Shown piece by piece: positions 1-9,252 of a DNA stretch of 64,000 bases. The notes below the pieces were generated by a model. The model had not been told where the DNA came from. It searched no databases and saw nothing but the letters and a program-made list of their open reading frames with translations. Every line of letters starts with the position of its first letter. Position 1 is the first letter of the stretch. The DNA is from Roseivirga misakiensis (GTDB lineage Bacteria > Bacteroidota > Bacteroidia > Cytophagales > Cyclobacteriaceae): contig NZ_MDGQ01000005.1 of the NCBI RefSeq assembly GCF_001747105.1, positions 2,232,001 to 2,296,000 of the forward strand, given 5' to 3'. Both the position numbers and the translations under genes were made by a program.

Positions 1-9
1 TTAGAGAAG

Positions 10-1848
10 ATGGATAAGAATTCGGTCATTGGCCTAGTCTTAATTGCGGTTATTTTAATAGTGTACTCTATCGTTTTTCAGAATCCTGAAGAACCAGAAG
101 TTATTGATTTAGAAAGCCCTACTGTTGAGCAAGTAGATCCGGCAAATGTGCCGCAAGAATTACAAGCTACAGAAGGACAACCAACTTTAGACACGACTGC
201 ACTGGCAAGTCAGTTTGGTATCTACGCTAGCGCCATGAGCGGAGCAGAGAAAACATTTGAAATCACTACGGACAAGGCAAAATACACCTTCACAAATAAA
301 GGTGGGCGTATCCAGAAAGTAGTATTGAATGAAGACTCCTATGTCACTTTTGATGGCAAACCGTTGGTTCTTTTTGACGAGAATACGAGTCAACAAGCCA
401 TTAATCTTCCAACAACGAATGGCAACATTAATCTAAGCGACCTATACTTTACAACAAGTAATTCTAGTAGAACAATCCTTGGCCAAGATAGTGTAACGGT
501 AAAGTTTGTAGCCGATTTGGGTAATGGCAACGCGCTAGAACAAACCTATATCATCAAGTCAGATAAATATGATGTTGACTATCAGGTGAAAGCAAATGGC
601 CTTAGAAACAGCATCATTGGCAATGAAATGACTATAGCCTGGTCTATGGCCATGCAGCGCTATGAGAAAAATCTCGATGATTCGAGAAATAAAACTACTG
701 TTAGATATTACACCCTCGCCGAAGATTCTGATAACTTATCGGCTACCACTCAAGACCCTCAGACGGAAGTAATCGCTGAAGGTGTTAAATGGTTAAGCTT
801 TTCTCAAAAGTTCTTTAACTCGGGAATCATTTCTGAAAAAGGATTTACACAAGCTACTATCGGCACTACCCCTGGTCTAGATTCTACAGTTGTCAAGTCT
901 GGTTTAATGGAGTTGAGTACACCGATAAGCGAGGTTATGATTGGGGCCAATTTCACTTATTATTATGGCCCAAATAGCTACAAAGGACTTAAAAAGGTAA
1001 CTGAGGGTTATGAAGACAATGTTTACATGGGTTACAAACTTGTAAGCTGGGTAAACAAATACATCATTGTTGAACTCTTCGGCTTTCTAGAAAAGTACAT
1101 CGGAAACTACGGCGTCATTATTATGATCATTGTATTGATCGTAAAACTGGCCCTATTCCCACTTTCAAGAAAGTCCTACTTGTCCATGGCAAAAATGAAG
1201 GCACTCAAGCCTGAATTAGATGCCCTCAAGGAAAAAGTTGGTGGTGACCAACAAAAGATGCAGCAAGAGCAAATGCAGCTTTACCGCCAAGTGGGTGTAA
1301 ATCCGATAAGCGGATGTATTCCGCTGGTTTTGCAAATGCCGATTCTGTTCGCGATGTTCTTCTTTTTCCCTAACTCGATTGAATTAAGACAAGAATCCTT
1401 CCTATGGGCAAATGACCTTTCGACTTATGATGTACTGATCAACCTGCCTTTTACTATTCCTTTTTATGGCGCTCATGTTAGTGGATTTACACTATTAATG
1501 ACCCTATCAACATTACTTTACACATGGTCTAACAACCAAGTAAGTTCTGTTCAAGGACCGATGAAAAGTATTGGGTACTTTATGCCGATCATTTTCATGT
1601 TTGTACTGAATAGCTATTCTTCGGGTTTAAGTTTCTACTACTTCGTCTCAAACATCATCACATTCAGTCAACAGACCTTGATCAGAAGATTTGTAGATGA
1701 AGATAAAATCAGAGCAACCCTGCAAGAGAACAAGAAAAAGAATGCGAACAAGAAAAAGTCAAAGTTCGCACTAAGGCTGGAAGAAGCCATGAAGGCCAGT
1801 CAAGAAGCTCAAAAACAAAAACAGCTTCAGAACAAAAAGAAAAAGTAA
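10..1848 (+). CDS. yidC: Membrane protein insertase YidC
   Basis: YidC/Oxa1 insertase, which helps inner-membrane proteins fold and insert with or without the Sec translocon. The 612 residues show an N-terminal membrane segment at about 7-24, a large periplasmic P1 domain to about 345, then the five-helix insertase core from about 350 to 565, and a Lys-rich cytoplasmic tail (570-612) suited to ribosome contact. The core carries the family pattern FPLSRKSY after its first helix and ISGCIPLVLQMPILFAMF further on. Length is normal for Bacteroidota. ATG at 10 lies a few bases after a purine-rich stretch. A hairpin terminator follows directly, so it ends its transcription unit. Upstream partners lie outside the window. 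Confidence 0.97.
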   Translation: MDKNSVIGLVLIAVILIVYSIVFQNPEEPEVIDLESPTVEQVDPANVPQELQATEGQPTLDTTALASQFGIYASAMSGAEKTFEITTDKAKYTFTNKGGRIQKVVLNEDSYVTFDGKPLVLFDENTSQQAINLPTTNGNINLSDLYFTTSNSSRTILGQDSVTVKFVADLGNGNALEQTYIIKSDKYDVDYQVKANGLRNSIIGNEMTIAWSMAMQRYEKNLDDSRNKTTVRYYTLAEDSDNLSATTQDPQTEVIAEGVKWLSFSQKFFNSGIISEKGFTQATIGTTPGLDSTVVKSGLMELSTPISEVMIGANFTYYYGPNSYKGLKKVTEGYEDNVYMGYKLVSWVNKYIIVELFGFLEKYIGNYGVIIMIIVLIVKLALFPLSRKSYLSMAKMKALKPELDALKEKVGGDQQKMQQEQMQLYRQVGVNPISGCIPLVLQMPILFAMFFFFPNSIELRQESFLWANDLSTYDVLINLPFTIPFYGAHVSGFTLLMTLSTLLYTWSNNQVSSVQGPMKSIGYFMPIIFMFVLNSYSSGLSFYYFVSNIITFSQQTLIRRFVDEDKIRATLQENKKKNANKKKSKFALRLEEAMKASQEAQKQKQLQNKKKK

Positions 1849-1851
1849 CTT

Positions 1852-1882
1852 AAAAAAGGGAGGTTAATAGCCTCCTTTTTTT
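1852..1882 (+). terminator. Intrinsic terminator after yidC
   Basis: Stem GGAGG (1859-1863) pairs with CCTCC (1871-1875), extended by a G.T pair and by A1852-1857 with T1877-1882, around a 7-base loop. The A-run and T-run make it potentially bidirectional. It begins just after the yidC stop codon. Confidence 0.85.
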
Positions 1883-1983
1883 ATGCCTTTCATTTTAAGT
1901 TGGCACAAAGTCTACACTCAGAACTTTCATCTAATCTGCTATCTTTGTATACTATTTGTTAACCTTAAACATTCTGCCTCACG

Positions 1984-2664
1984 ATGAAATTCACCTTCTA
2001 TGGTCATGCTTCATTTTTAATCGAAACTCAAGGCAAAAAGCTGTTGTTTGATCCCTTCATAACACCAAATGAATTGGCTCAATCGATCGATGTTGATGGT
2101 ATTCAACCAGACTACATTATTCTGAGCCACGGACATGGCGATCACGTAGCTGATGTAGAGCGTATCTACAATGGATCTAATGCCACCATAATTTCTACAT
2201 ATGAAGTAGTCAATTGGTTTGGGGCCAAAGGCTTGGAAAGAGGCCATCCTATGAACCACGGAGGCTCTTGGACTTTTGATTTCGGTACCATAAAACTGGT
2301 CAACGCTGTGCACTCTAGCTCTATGCCTGACGGTAGCTACGGAGGACACCCGGCCGGAATTGTAATCAAAAATGATGAAGGTTGTTTCTATTACTCAGGT
2401 GATACTGCCTTAACAAAAGACATGGAATTAATCGGTGAAGAATTCGAATTAGACTTCTCGATTATGCCAGTTGGTGACAACTTCACCATGGGCGTTGCCG
2501 ATGCTATGAAAGCCTGTAAAATGGTGGCTTGTAATGAGCTAATAGGCGTTCATTTCGATACTTTTCCTTACGTCGCCATAAATCATGACGATGCGCTTGC
2601 AATAGCTCAAGAAAACAAGGTTAACTTAGTGCTACCAGAAATAGGTAAAACACTTTCACTCTAA
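1984..2664 (+). CDS. UPF0173-type metal-dependent hydrolase (MBL fold)
   Basis: Metallo-beta-lactamase-fold hydrolase of the UPF0173/YtkL type, 226 residues, the usual size. The metal motif SHGHGDH is at residues 48-54 (H49, H51, D53, H54), with later ligands likely in the YSGDTAL segment and the GVHFDTFP histidine near the C-terminus. No signal peptide, so cytoplasmic. The natural substrate of this family is not established. It sits 7 bases before parA and may be co-transcribed with the partition genes. A -7-like TATCTTTG lies at 1940-1947, but I see no TTG at the right distance. Confidence 0.9.
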   Translation: MKFTFYGHASFLIETQGKKLLFDPFITPNELAQSIDVDGIQPDYIILSHGHGDHVADVERIYNGSNATIISTYEVVNWFGAKGLERGHPMNHGGSWTFDFGTIKLVNAVHSSSMPDGSYGGHPAGIVIKNDEGCFYYSGDTALTKDMELIGEEFELDFSIMPVGDNFTMGVADAMKACKMVACNELIGVHFDTFPYVAINHDDALAIAQENKVNLVLPEIGKTLSL

Positions 2665-2671
2665 AATACAC

Positions 2672-3439
2672 ATGGGCAAAATAATCGCGATAGCAAACCA
2701 AAAAGGTGGCGTTGGCAAGACTACCACTGCCATGAATTTGGCAGCAAGTTTGGCTGTTTTAGAATACAAGACTTTAGTAGTAGATGCAGATCCTCAGGCT
2801 AACACTACCTCTGGCTTAGGGATTAACCCCAGAGAGGTAGAAATGAGTGTCTATGAGTGCATGGTCGGTAAGGCGGAAATTGGCGACTCAATTGTAGAGA
2901 CGGAAATTCCATTTTTAAACCTGCTCCCCTCACATATCAACCTTGTAGGTGCGGAGATAGAAATGGTAAACATTTCTAATCGAGAGGAGAAAATGAGAGA
3001 TGTGTTGAACAGCGTAAGAGCAGACTATGATTTCATACTCATAGACTGTGCACCATCTTTAGGACTAATCACTGTAAACTCACTCACAGCAGCCGATGCC
3101 GTGTTGATCCCCGTACAATGTGAATATTTTGCTTTGGAAGGCTTGGGTAAGCTATTGAATACAATTAAGATAATTCAGAAAAGACTAAACGCTAATCTGG
3201 CTATAGAAGGTATACTGCTTACAATGTATGATACTAGGCTACGTTTGTCTAATCAGGTGGTAGAAGAAGTACAAGTCCATTTTAAAAATATGGTTTGTAA
3301 GACCATAATACCGAGAAATGTAAAACTAAGTGAGTCACCAAGCTTTGGTATACCAGCCATTGTACACGACGCCGAAAGTAAAGGCGCACTGGCTTATTTA
3401 AATTTGGCGAAAGAAATAGCCGATAATAATAAAGGATAA
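2672..3439 (+). CDS. parA: Chromosome-partitioning ATPase ParA (Soj)
   Basis: Deviant-Walker ATPase of the ParA/MinD group, 255 residues. The deviant Walker A KGGVGKT is at residues 11-17, with the D-x-D-P-Q-A-N motif ([10 protein letters not shown]) and Walker B ([11 protein letters not shown]) following. With ParB it moves the origin region during chromosome segregation: ATP-bound ParA binds DNA non-specifically and ParB stimulates hydrolysis. It is followed after 10 bases by parB, and then by the DUF5683 gene and dapB, an arrangement typical of Bacteroidota chromosomes. The short size and lack of an N-terminal HTH favour the chromosomal rather than the plasmid type. Confidence 0.95.
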   Translation: MGKIIAIANQKGGVGKTTTAMNLAASLAVLEYKTLVVDADPQANTTSGLGINPREVEMSVYECMVGKAEIGDSIVETEIPFLNLLPSHINLVGAEIEMVNISNREEKMRDVLNSVRADYDFILIDCAPSLGLITVNSLTAADAVLIPVQCEYFALEGLGKLLNTIKIIQKRLNANLAIEGILLTMYDTRLRLSNQVVEEVQVHFKNMVCKTIIPRNVKLSESPSFGIPAIVHDAESKGALAYLNLAKEIADNNKG

Positions 3440-3449
3440 GATTTTTAAT

Positions 3450-4358
3450 ATGGCAGCTAAAACTCCAAAAAGGAAGAACGCATTAGGAAGAGGTCTTGGA
3501 GCACTACTGGAGGATTCTTCAATAAATACCGCACCCAGTGCATTAGATAACAACCCAGTGGGGTCGATGAACGAAATCCGATTGGATCAAATTCAAGTGA
3601 ACCCCTACCAGCCGAGAACTCATTTCGACAGAGAAGCCTTAGAAGAGCTTGCCGAATCCATCAAAGTTCAAGGAATCATTCAGCCAATCACGGTTAGAAA
3701 GCTTAGCCAAGATGAATATCAGCTGATTTCAGGTGAACGAAGGTTTCAAGCATCTAAAATTGCAAAGTTAGACACAGTACCAGCCTACGTTCGTACTGCG
3801 GATGACCAACAAATGCTAGAAATGGCATTGATAGAAAACATCCAACGGGAGAATTTAAATGCTATGGAAATAGCCCTGAGCTACCAGCGCTTACTCGATG
3901 AATGTGACCTAAAACAAGAGCAGTTAGGCGAACGTGTAGGAAAGAATAGAACCACCGTAAATAATTACTTAAGATTACTGAGACTACCACCAGATATCCA
4001 AGCGGGCATAAGAGATAAAAAAATCTCGATGGGCCATGCACGAGCCATTGTTAATGTCGAGGATATAGATAAACAGCTACATATTTTCAAAAAAGCCGTA
4101 AACGAAGAGCTATCGGTACGAAAAGTAGAGCAATTGGTACGAGATTTGATGTCAGGCAAGGACGCAAAACCAGCGAGTTCAAAGAAATCATCGAGTCAAC
4201 ATAGAAGTTACGAAGTGCAACAGGTACAACAGAAACTATCGTCTCATTTCGGAACACGTGTTGGTTTAAAAGCTGACGGACAATTCAGAGGTGAGATTAA
4301 AATTCCATTCGTTTCTACAGAGGACTTGAACCGTATTTTGGAGATTATAAATATGTAA
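3450..4358 (+). CDS. parB: Chromosome-partitioning protein ParB
   Basis: Centromere-binding CTPase/clamp ParB, 302 residues. The N-terminus has the ParA-activating pattern ALGRGLGALL; the ParB/sulfiredoxin-fold domain follows with ISGERRFQASK and ENIQREN (CTP and DNA contacts), then an HTH region around residues 150-190 (GERVGKNRTTVNNYLRLLRL) and a C-terminal dimerisation domain at about 250-302. All key boxes are present. It is co-oriented with parA. I did not see a convincing parS palindrome in the window. Confidence 0.95.
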   Translation: MAAKTPKRKNALGRGLGALLEDSSINTAPSALDNNPVGSMNEIRLDQIQVNPYQPRTHFDREALEELAESIKVQGIIQPITVRKLSQDEYQLISGERRFQASKIAKLDTVPAYVRTADDQQMLEMALIENIQRENLNAMEIALSYQRLLDECDLKQEQLGERVGKNRTTVNNYLRLLRLPPDIQAGIRDKKISMGHARAIVNVEDIDKQLHIFKKAVNEELSVRKVEQLVRDLMSGKDAKPASSKKSSSQHRSYEVQQVQQKLSSHFGTRVGLKADGQFRGEIKIPFVSTEDLNRILEIINM

Positions 4359-4362
4359 CATC

Positions 4363-4929
4363 ATGCGCTTAGCTACAACGGTTTTAATCCTAGTTTTCAT
4401 AACCAATTTTGCAGTATCCCAAGAGAAAACTGCCGAATTGAAAAACGGACAGATCGTAGGCGAAGCCATAGCTGTATCTCAAGGTCAAAAGTACTACAAC
4501 CCCAGAAAAGCTTCCACCCGATCGGCCATCATTCCAGGCTGGGGACAAATTTACAATGACAGCTGGTGGAAAGTCCCTATCATATATGGAGGGCTCGGGG
4601 GGTTAATTCACTTTGTGGGGGTGAATGAGGGACTCAGAAATGATAACCTCACCAAAATAGAAATAGAAGAAGCAAAGGACGACCCAAATTTGGATCTTAT
4701 TCGAGTTTACCAAAGACGAGCTGATAATTGGCGTAAGAATAGAGATTTAGTCTTTTTAAGTATGGCCGGCTTATATGCCTTGCAAATCATAGATGCTGCC
4801 GTAGATGCACATCTTAAAGGTTTTAATGTAGACGAGAAATTAGCACTGAACGTAAAACCAAAAATGGGTGTTCTTTCGAACGGAGCTCCATATATGGGCT
4901 TCCGTGTAACACTACCAATTGGGAGATGA
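4363..4929 (+). CDS. DUF5683 domain protein
   Basis: 188-residue secreted or membrane protein with a signal-peptide-like start (hydrophobic residues 5-16, then AVSQ). The DUF5683 core contains RSAIIPGWGQIYN and two hydrophobic stretches (about 66-83 and 126-146). Function is unknown; the family is found in Bacteroidota, very often between parB and dapB as here. It lies 4 bases after parB and overlaps dapB by 4 bases (ATGA), so translation is probably coupled. The PGWGQ pattern resembles that of small envelope proteins, but no activity should be assigned. Confidence 0.85.
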   Translation: MRLATTVLILVFITNFAVSQEKTAELKNGQIVGEAIAVSQGQKYYNPRKASTRSAIIPGWGQIYNDSWWKVPIIYGGLGGLIHFVGVNEGLRNDNLTKIEIEEAKDDPNLDLIRVYQRRADNWRKNRDLVFLSMAGLYALQIIDAAVDAHLKGFNVDEKLALNVKPKMGVLSNGAPYMGFRVTLPIGR

Positions 4930-5645
4930 ATATACTGTTAATAGGCTATGGCAAAATGGGGCAACTCATAGATAAGCTTGCCACTGACGCCGGACACCAA
5001 ATAGTCGGCAAAATCACAATCGATAATACGGCAGATTTACAAACCTTGGATACCGAAGCGGTTGATGTGGCTATTGAATTTAGTCAACCTGAAGCGGCTA
5101 TCGATAATATCAAATGGTGTATAGATCACCAAATTCCGGTGGCCGTCGGCACAACTGGCTGGCTGGATCGGAAACAAGAAGTTGACGAGTACTGCGAGTT
5201 AAATAACGGCACTTACTTAGTAGCATCTAATTTTAGCATCGGCGTAAACTTATTCTTCAAGCTAAATGAGCAATTGGCCAAACTAATGAATAGCCAAAGT
5301 CAATATGCAGTATCCACTAAAGAGATTCATCACACCCATAAGTTAGATGCCCCAAGTGGCACTTCAATCTCAATTGCCAATGGGATAATTGATCACTTAG
5401 ACAGAAAGACAAGTTGGGTAAATGAAGAAACTGATGTACCTACTGAGCTGACAATAATTTCTGAAAGAATAGACCCAGCCCCTGGAACGCATGAAATTTC
5501 ATACACTTCGTCAGTAGATACTATCGATATTCGGCACACCGCACACTCTCGAGAGGGATTTGCAAAGGGTGCAATAGCCGTTGCTGCTTGGTTAAAGGAC
5601 CAAAAGGGTGTTAAGTCGATGGAAGACTTTTTAAACCAAGTTTAA
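4926..5645 (+). CDS. dapB: 4-hydroxy-tetrahydrodipicolinate reductase
   Basis: DapB reduces 4-hydroxy-tetrahydrodipicolinate with NAD(P)H in the diaminopimelate/lysine pathway, in the cytosol. The 239 residues show the Rossmann GYGKMG near the N-terminus, VAVGTTGW, SNFSIGVNLFF, and the catalytic/substrate-binding EIHHTHKLDAPSGT segment. This is the short Bacteroidota/Firmicutes form. The start overlaps the previous stop by 4 bases. In many relatives lepB follows dapB; here the next gene, ung, is on the other strand, so the conserved cluster ends here. Confidence 0.96.
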   Translation: MNILLIGYGKMGQLIDKLATDAGHQIVGKITIDNTADLQTLDTEAVDVAIEFSQPEAAIDNIKWCIDHQIPVAVGTTGWLDRKQEVDEYCELNNGTYLVASNFSIGVNLFFKLNEQLAKLMNSQSQYAVSTKEIHHTHKLDAPSGTSISIANGIIDHLDRKTSWVNEETDVPTELTIISERIDPAPGTHEISYTSSVDTIDIRHTAHSREGFAKGAIAVAAWLKDQKGVKSMEDFLNQV

Positions 5646-5652
5646 ACTTCTT

Positions 5653-6315
5653 TTACCAGTTTATTGTCGGAAGGCCTCTACCCTCCAAATATGCGTTGGC
5701 CTTACTAAAGTGGCCGCAGCCGAAAAAACCTCTATGTGCTGATAATGGTGATGGATGCGGTGATTTCAAAACGCAATTGTCATTGACATTTACTATAGCA
5801 CCTTTCTTTTGGGCGTAGCTACCCCAAAGGATGTAAACAACGTCCTTCTTTCTACTGGCCAATTGACTAATCACGGCATCCGTAAATTCTTCCCAACCCT
5901 TCTTCTGATGCGACCCAGCCTGATGTGCCCTCACTGTAAGCGTTGAATTCAGGAGTAAAACACCTTGATTTGCCCATCGCTCTAAAGAGCCATTTGGTGG
6001 AATCTCCAATCCAAGGTCATTCTTCAATTCCTTGAAAATATTGACTAAAGAAGGCGGAAAAGGGATGCCTTCATGCACTGAAAAACAAAGACCATTGGCT
6101 TGACCTGGACCATGATAAGGGTCTTGACCCAGAATGACCACTTTTACTTCGTCAAAGGGACAAGCATCGAAAGCGCGAAAAATATCAGCACCTTTCGGGT
6201 AAACCGTTCCTTTATTATACTCCTCTTTGACGAACGAAATCAGTGATTTGAAATAAGGTTTTTCAAACTCATCTACCAATACTTCTTTCCAACTCTCCTC
6301 AATTCTTACGGCCAT
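5653..6315 (-). CDS. ung: Uracil-DNA glycosylase
   Basis: Family-1 uracil-DNA glycosylase, 220 residues, which removes uracil from DNA to start base excision repair. The water-activating loop GQDPYHGPGQA has the catalytic Asp at residue 65, LLLNSTLTV provides the uracil-recognition Asn, and HPSPLSAHRGF is the DNA-intercalation loop with the catalytic His. Length and all motifs are normal. It converges on dapB with only 7 bases between the stop codons, leaving no room for a separate terminator. Confidence 0.97.
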   Translation of the reverse strand: MAVRIEESWKEVLVDEFEKPYFKSLISFVKEEYNKGTVYPKGADIFRAFDACPFDEVKVVILGQDPYHGPGQANGLCFSVHEGIPFPPSLVNIFKELKNDLGLEIPPNGSLERWANQGVLLLNSTLTVRAHQAGSHQKKGWEEFTDAVISQLASRKKDVVYILWGSYAQKKGAIVNVNDNCVLKSPHPSPLSAHRGFFGCGHFSKANAYLEGRGLPTINW

Positions 6316-6386
6316 TGAATTTTCCTTTACTCGACTAGTTATTTTAGAACTAATCTATAACTTTAAACGTCATAAGTAAACAGATA

Positions 6387-6776
6387 ATGATTGTTACTGC
6401 AATTACAGATGGGATAAAAGTTTGTGTTGAAACAAACTACCAGCCGGAGTACTCTAGCCCTGGCCAATCTCATTATGTTTTTACTTATAGAATTACGATT
6501 GAAAATAACGGTGACTATACCATTAAACTCCACAGAAGACACTGGTACATTCATGATGCTAATAATGCAATGCGTGAAGTAGAAGGTGATGGTGTTGTAG
6601 GGCAACAACCCGTATTGGAGCCTGGGCAGAAACACCAATATGTTTCGGGCTGTAACTTACGGTCAGGATTCGGCAAAATGTATGGCACCTATATGATGGA
6701 AAAGGTGGTTGACGGTAAAGAATTCGCAGTCAATATCCCTGAATTCAATATGATAGTCCCCTATCTCTTGAACTAA
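6387..6776 (+). CDS. apaG: ApaG family protein
   Basis: 129-residue single-domain ApaG (DUF525) protein, a beta-sandwich fold. The family pattern is clear: YVFTYRITIENNGDYTIKL, RHWYIHDANN, VEGDGVVGQQP and GCNLRSGFGKMYGTY. ApaG has been tied genetically to Co2+/Mg2+ efflux phenotypes in enterics, but its biochemical role is open. It is divergent from ung across a 71-base gap. The next gene starts in the same reading frame just three bases after its stop, so the two are probably co-transcribed. Confidence 0.93.
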   Translation: MIVTAITDGIKVCVETNYQPEYSSPGQSHYVFTYRITIENNGDYTIKLHRRHWYIHDANNAMREVEGDGVVGQQPVLEPGQKHQYVSGCNLRSGFGKMYGTYMMEKVVDGKEFAVNIPEFNMIVPYLLN

Positions 6777-6779
6777 GTT

Positions 6780-7547
6780 TTGTTTCAAGTTATTTCCTTT
6801 CTGATTTATTGGTTAAAACGGGTGGATGAGCACTCATTACATGCTCCTTTTATCTATAGCTTTTTCACTCAAGTACTCAAACAAAAACACTCCGATTCCC
6901 CAGATATAGCGCAAATACATCAGCAGATGTTATCGGATAACCGAAGTATTCAGCTTACTGATTTCGGCGCAGGTTCTAGAGTTTCGTCTAGCGGCCAAAG
7001 ATCCATTCGGTCTATCGCCAAATATGCCAGTACTCCGGTTAAATTTTCAAAAATGATGAAGCACCTTATTCATCACTTTCAATTTACAGAGGTGCTAGAA
7101 CTCGGGACTTCTTTGGGTATCAATACACTCTATCTAAGTAGTGATCCGCAAGTGAAAGTGACTACGCTGGAAGGTGACCCGAACATTGCAAAAATAGCTT
7201 CAGACAACTTCAAAGCTTCAAAGCGAGAAAACATAGCGTTAATCGTCGGGAATATTGATGAAACACTACCAAAAGTTTTGAAAAACGAGAGAAAAGTTGA
7301 CCTAGTCTATATAGATGCAAATCATCGATTTGAACCTACATTGAGGTATTTCGATATGATTTTGCTCAACTGCCATAGTGAATCTATTATCATTTTAGAC
7401 GATATCCATTGGTCTAAAGAAATGGCTTCGGCATGGAAGAACTTGATTTCAAGACCCGAAGTTACGCTCTCTATCGATGTCTTTGAAGCGGGATTATTAT
7501 GGATTAACCCCAAATTAGATAAGCAACACTACATCCTAAACTTTTGA
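6780..7547 (+). CDS. Class I SAM-dependent methyltransferase (O-methyltransferase-like)
   Basis: 255-residue Rossmann methyltransferase. Motif I is VLELGTSLGINTLYLS, followed by the acidic strand VTTLEGDPNIAKIA and the DLVYIDANHRFEPTLRYFD segment, which resembles catechol-type O-methyltransferases and uncharacterised Bacteroidota proteins. The start is TTG at 6780: the segment YWLKRVDEHSLHAPF just after it is typical of this subfamily, and the first in-frame ATG would delete it. The gene is nearly contiguous with apaG. Its 3' end overlaps the convergent next gene by 12 bases. Substrate unknown. Confidence 0.82.
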   Translation: MFQVISFLIYWLKRVDEHSLHAPFIYSFFTQVLKQKHSDSPDIAQIHQQMLSDNRSIQLTDFGAGSRVSSSGQRSIRSIAKYASTPVKFSKMMKHLIHHFQFTEVLELGTSLGINTLYLSSDPQVKVTTLEGDPNIAKIASDNFKASKRENIALIVGNIDETLPKVLKNERKVDLVYIDANHRFEPTLRYFDMILLNCHSESIIILDDIHWSKEMASAWKNLISRPEVTLSIDVFEAGLLWINPKLDKQHYILNF

Positions 7548-8144
7548 TTTTACCGTCTTTATAAAAAGCTCATTTCCCATTCTAGGCTTTATGGAATTAT
7601 AAGCTGTTTCCATGGTATCGATCTTAAATTTTGATTCAAATAGCGAAAGATACTCTTCTTTGCTCCCACCAAAAGGAGGTCCATTCTCAGTTAGTGGAAA
7701 ATTGAACAGTAACCCAACTAATTTACCACCTGGCACCAAAAGCAAGTTCATTTTATTAACGTAGCTCTTTCTCAACTGCGGGTTTAAAGCACAAAAGAAT
7801 GTTTGCTCAAGAATTAAGTCAAATTGATCTGCTAAGTCGAAAAAGTCTCCTTTTATCAATTGTGCATTTGGTATACCTGGAACTCTACTTTTAAGATTAT
7901 CCAAAGGGTTTTGCGACAAGTCGACCACATAAATATTCTTAAATCCAGAGTTCCACAGGTACTCTGCCTCATAAGCATTACCAGCTCCTGGAATCAAAAT
8001 TTTGATTGATTTATCGTCAAGCTGATCGATGTATTCTTTTATGGGCGTAGATACGCTACCTAAATCCCAACCTGTCTGACCTTTCTCATAGCGTGAGGTC
8101 CAATAGTCGCTATCGAGTTTAACAATTTCTGTATCTCTTTTCAA
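7536..8144 (-). CDS. TPMT-family SAM-dependent methyltransferase
   Basis: 202-residue protein of the thiopurine S-methyltransferase-like family. The N-terminus YWTSRYEKGQTGWDLGSVSTPIKEY is diagnostic, followed by SAM motif I ILIPGAGNAYEAEYLW and QTFFCALNPQLR. Bacterial relatives methylate small thiols, selenium or tellurium compounds or halides; which applies here cannot be told from sequence. It is monocistronic on the minus strand and overlaps its convergent neighbour by 12 bases. Confidence 0.85.
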   Translation of the reverse strand: MKRDTEIVKLDSDYWTSRYEKGQTGWDLGSVSTPIKEYIDQLDDKSIKILIPGAGNAYEAEYLWNSGFKNIYVVDLSQNPLDNLKSRVPGIPNAQLIKGDFFDLADQFDLILEQTFFCALNPQLRKSYVNKMNLLLVPGGKLVGLLFNFPLTENGPPFGGSKEEYLSLFESKFKIDTMETAYNSIKPRMGNELFIKTVKSKV

Positions 8145-8234
8145 TGGGATTGAATTATTAAGAAAAGTTTAAGTACTTCGCCAAATATATAACTAGCTAG
8201 ACGTTATTTGGTTAGTTTATTAATTACCGACTGT

Positions 8235-9146
8235 ATGAGTGAAGATAAAACAAAGCGCAACAGAGACATCATTAGAATTATTCTAATAGCTGTTTTGGCG
8301 ATCGTTGTGACAGGTGCCATTTTAAAAATTAATGAGGGGGTTAAAGAAAGAGAGGCCATCCAAGCCGAGTATGATGCTACTAGGGCTAATTTGACTTCCA
8401 AACTGGATAGTATCTCTATCGAATTGAATGGTAAAATATTAGAGATTTCTGACTTGGGTGGAGACATCGATTCATTGATAATACTTAAAGATTCTATTAC
8501 TTCTGAGCGAGATCAACTCCAAAGAACGAGAAGAGCAAACAAGGCGCTTATACAACGTCTGGATAAAAAAGTTAATGGCTATGAAGAGCTACTACTAGCC
8601 AAAGATGTTGAAATCGCGGATTTGAAGCGAATCAATGACGAATTGCTCGAAGAAAACAACGAGTTGAAAATTGATAAAAACGAGTTGAACGAAACGATTA
8701 CGGCGGCAGCTGAAAGAGAAAGACAATATCAACAGAAAATCTCTTTGGCAGCTAAACACAGAGCTGAAAACATCAAAATTTTCAATATCAACAGTAGAGG
8801 CCGCGAAAAAGAAGGAAACTTTAGAAAACGGCAAGCCCAAAAAATCAAAGTCACATTTAATATCGCTGAAAATGATGTAGCGCCTGTGGCAGGACATAAA
8901 ATCATGATCCAGTTAGTGGATCCATCAGGCAACGTAATATTTGATGTAGCACGCGGTTCAGGTTCCTTTAAAGTTGACGGAAAGGAACAATTCTATACGG
9001 CTATGCAAGAGATTGTTTTCGATAACTCTAAGCAAGAGCTCAGTTTTGTCTATGACAAAGGATCGCAATTTGATACTGGGGATTATAAGGTGATTATACT
9101 TGCTGACACCTATGAAATGGGTATTGGCACATTTAACGTGAGATAA
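8235..9146 (+). CDS. Single-pass membrane protein with long coiled coil
   Basis: Not recognised as a named family. From ATG 8235 it has 303 residues: a short charged N-terminus, one membrane segment (IIRIILIAVLAIVVTGAIL, about residues 13-31), a long heptad-rich region (about 35-170, many E/K/L/N residues with repeated ELxE patterns) and a C-terminal beta-rich domain (about 190-303). The topology suggests an inner-membrane anchor with a periplasmic coiled coil and terminal domain. A TTG at 8208 would add nine residues, but ATG 8235 is better placed before the charged/TM start. Function unknown; similar proteins are common in Cytophagales. Confidence 0.75.
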   Translation: MSEDKTKRNRDIIRIILIAVLAIVVTGAILKINEGVKEREAIQAEYDATRANLTSKLDSISIELNGKILEISDLGGDIDSLIILKDSITSERDQLQRTRRANKALIQRLDKKVNGYEELLLAKDVEIADLKRINDELLEENNELKIDKNELNETITAAAERERQYQQKISLAAKHRAENIKIFNINSRGREKEGNFRKRQAQKIKVTFNIAENDVAPVAGHKIMIQLVDPSGNVIFDVARGSGSFKVDGKEQFYTAMQEIVFDNSKQELSFVYDKGSQFDTGDYKVIILADTYEMGIGTFNVR

Positions 9147-9252
9147 GTAAAAGCTTACAACCAATAGAATTAAGGGAGGTGCAAACGTTAGCATTTCCCT
9201 TTCGTTTTTAAAGGGCTATCTTTCTTTTTTGGTTTAATCCACTAAGTCCGAT

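Noticed and set aside
1940-1947. TATCTTTG as a promoter of the metallo-hydrolase gene
   Set aside because: No TTG at acceptable spacing; kept only as a note in that gene's entry.
2672-4358. A parS site beside parA/parB
   Set aside because: No palindrome close to the common parS consensus was seen by eye; a motif scan would be needed.
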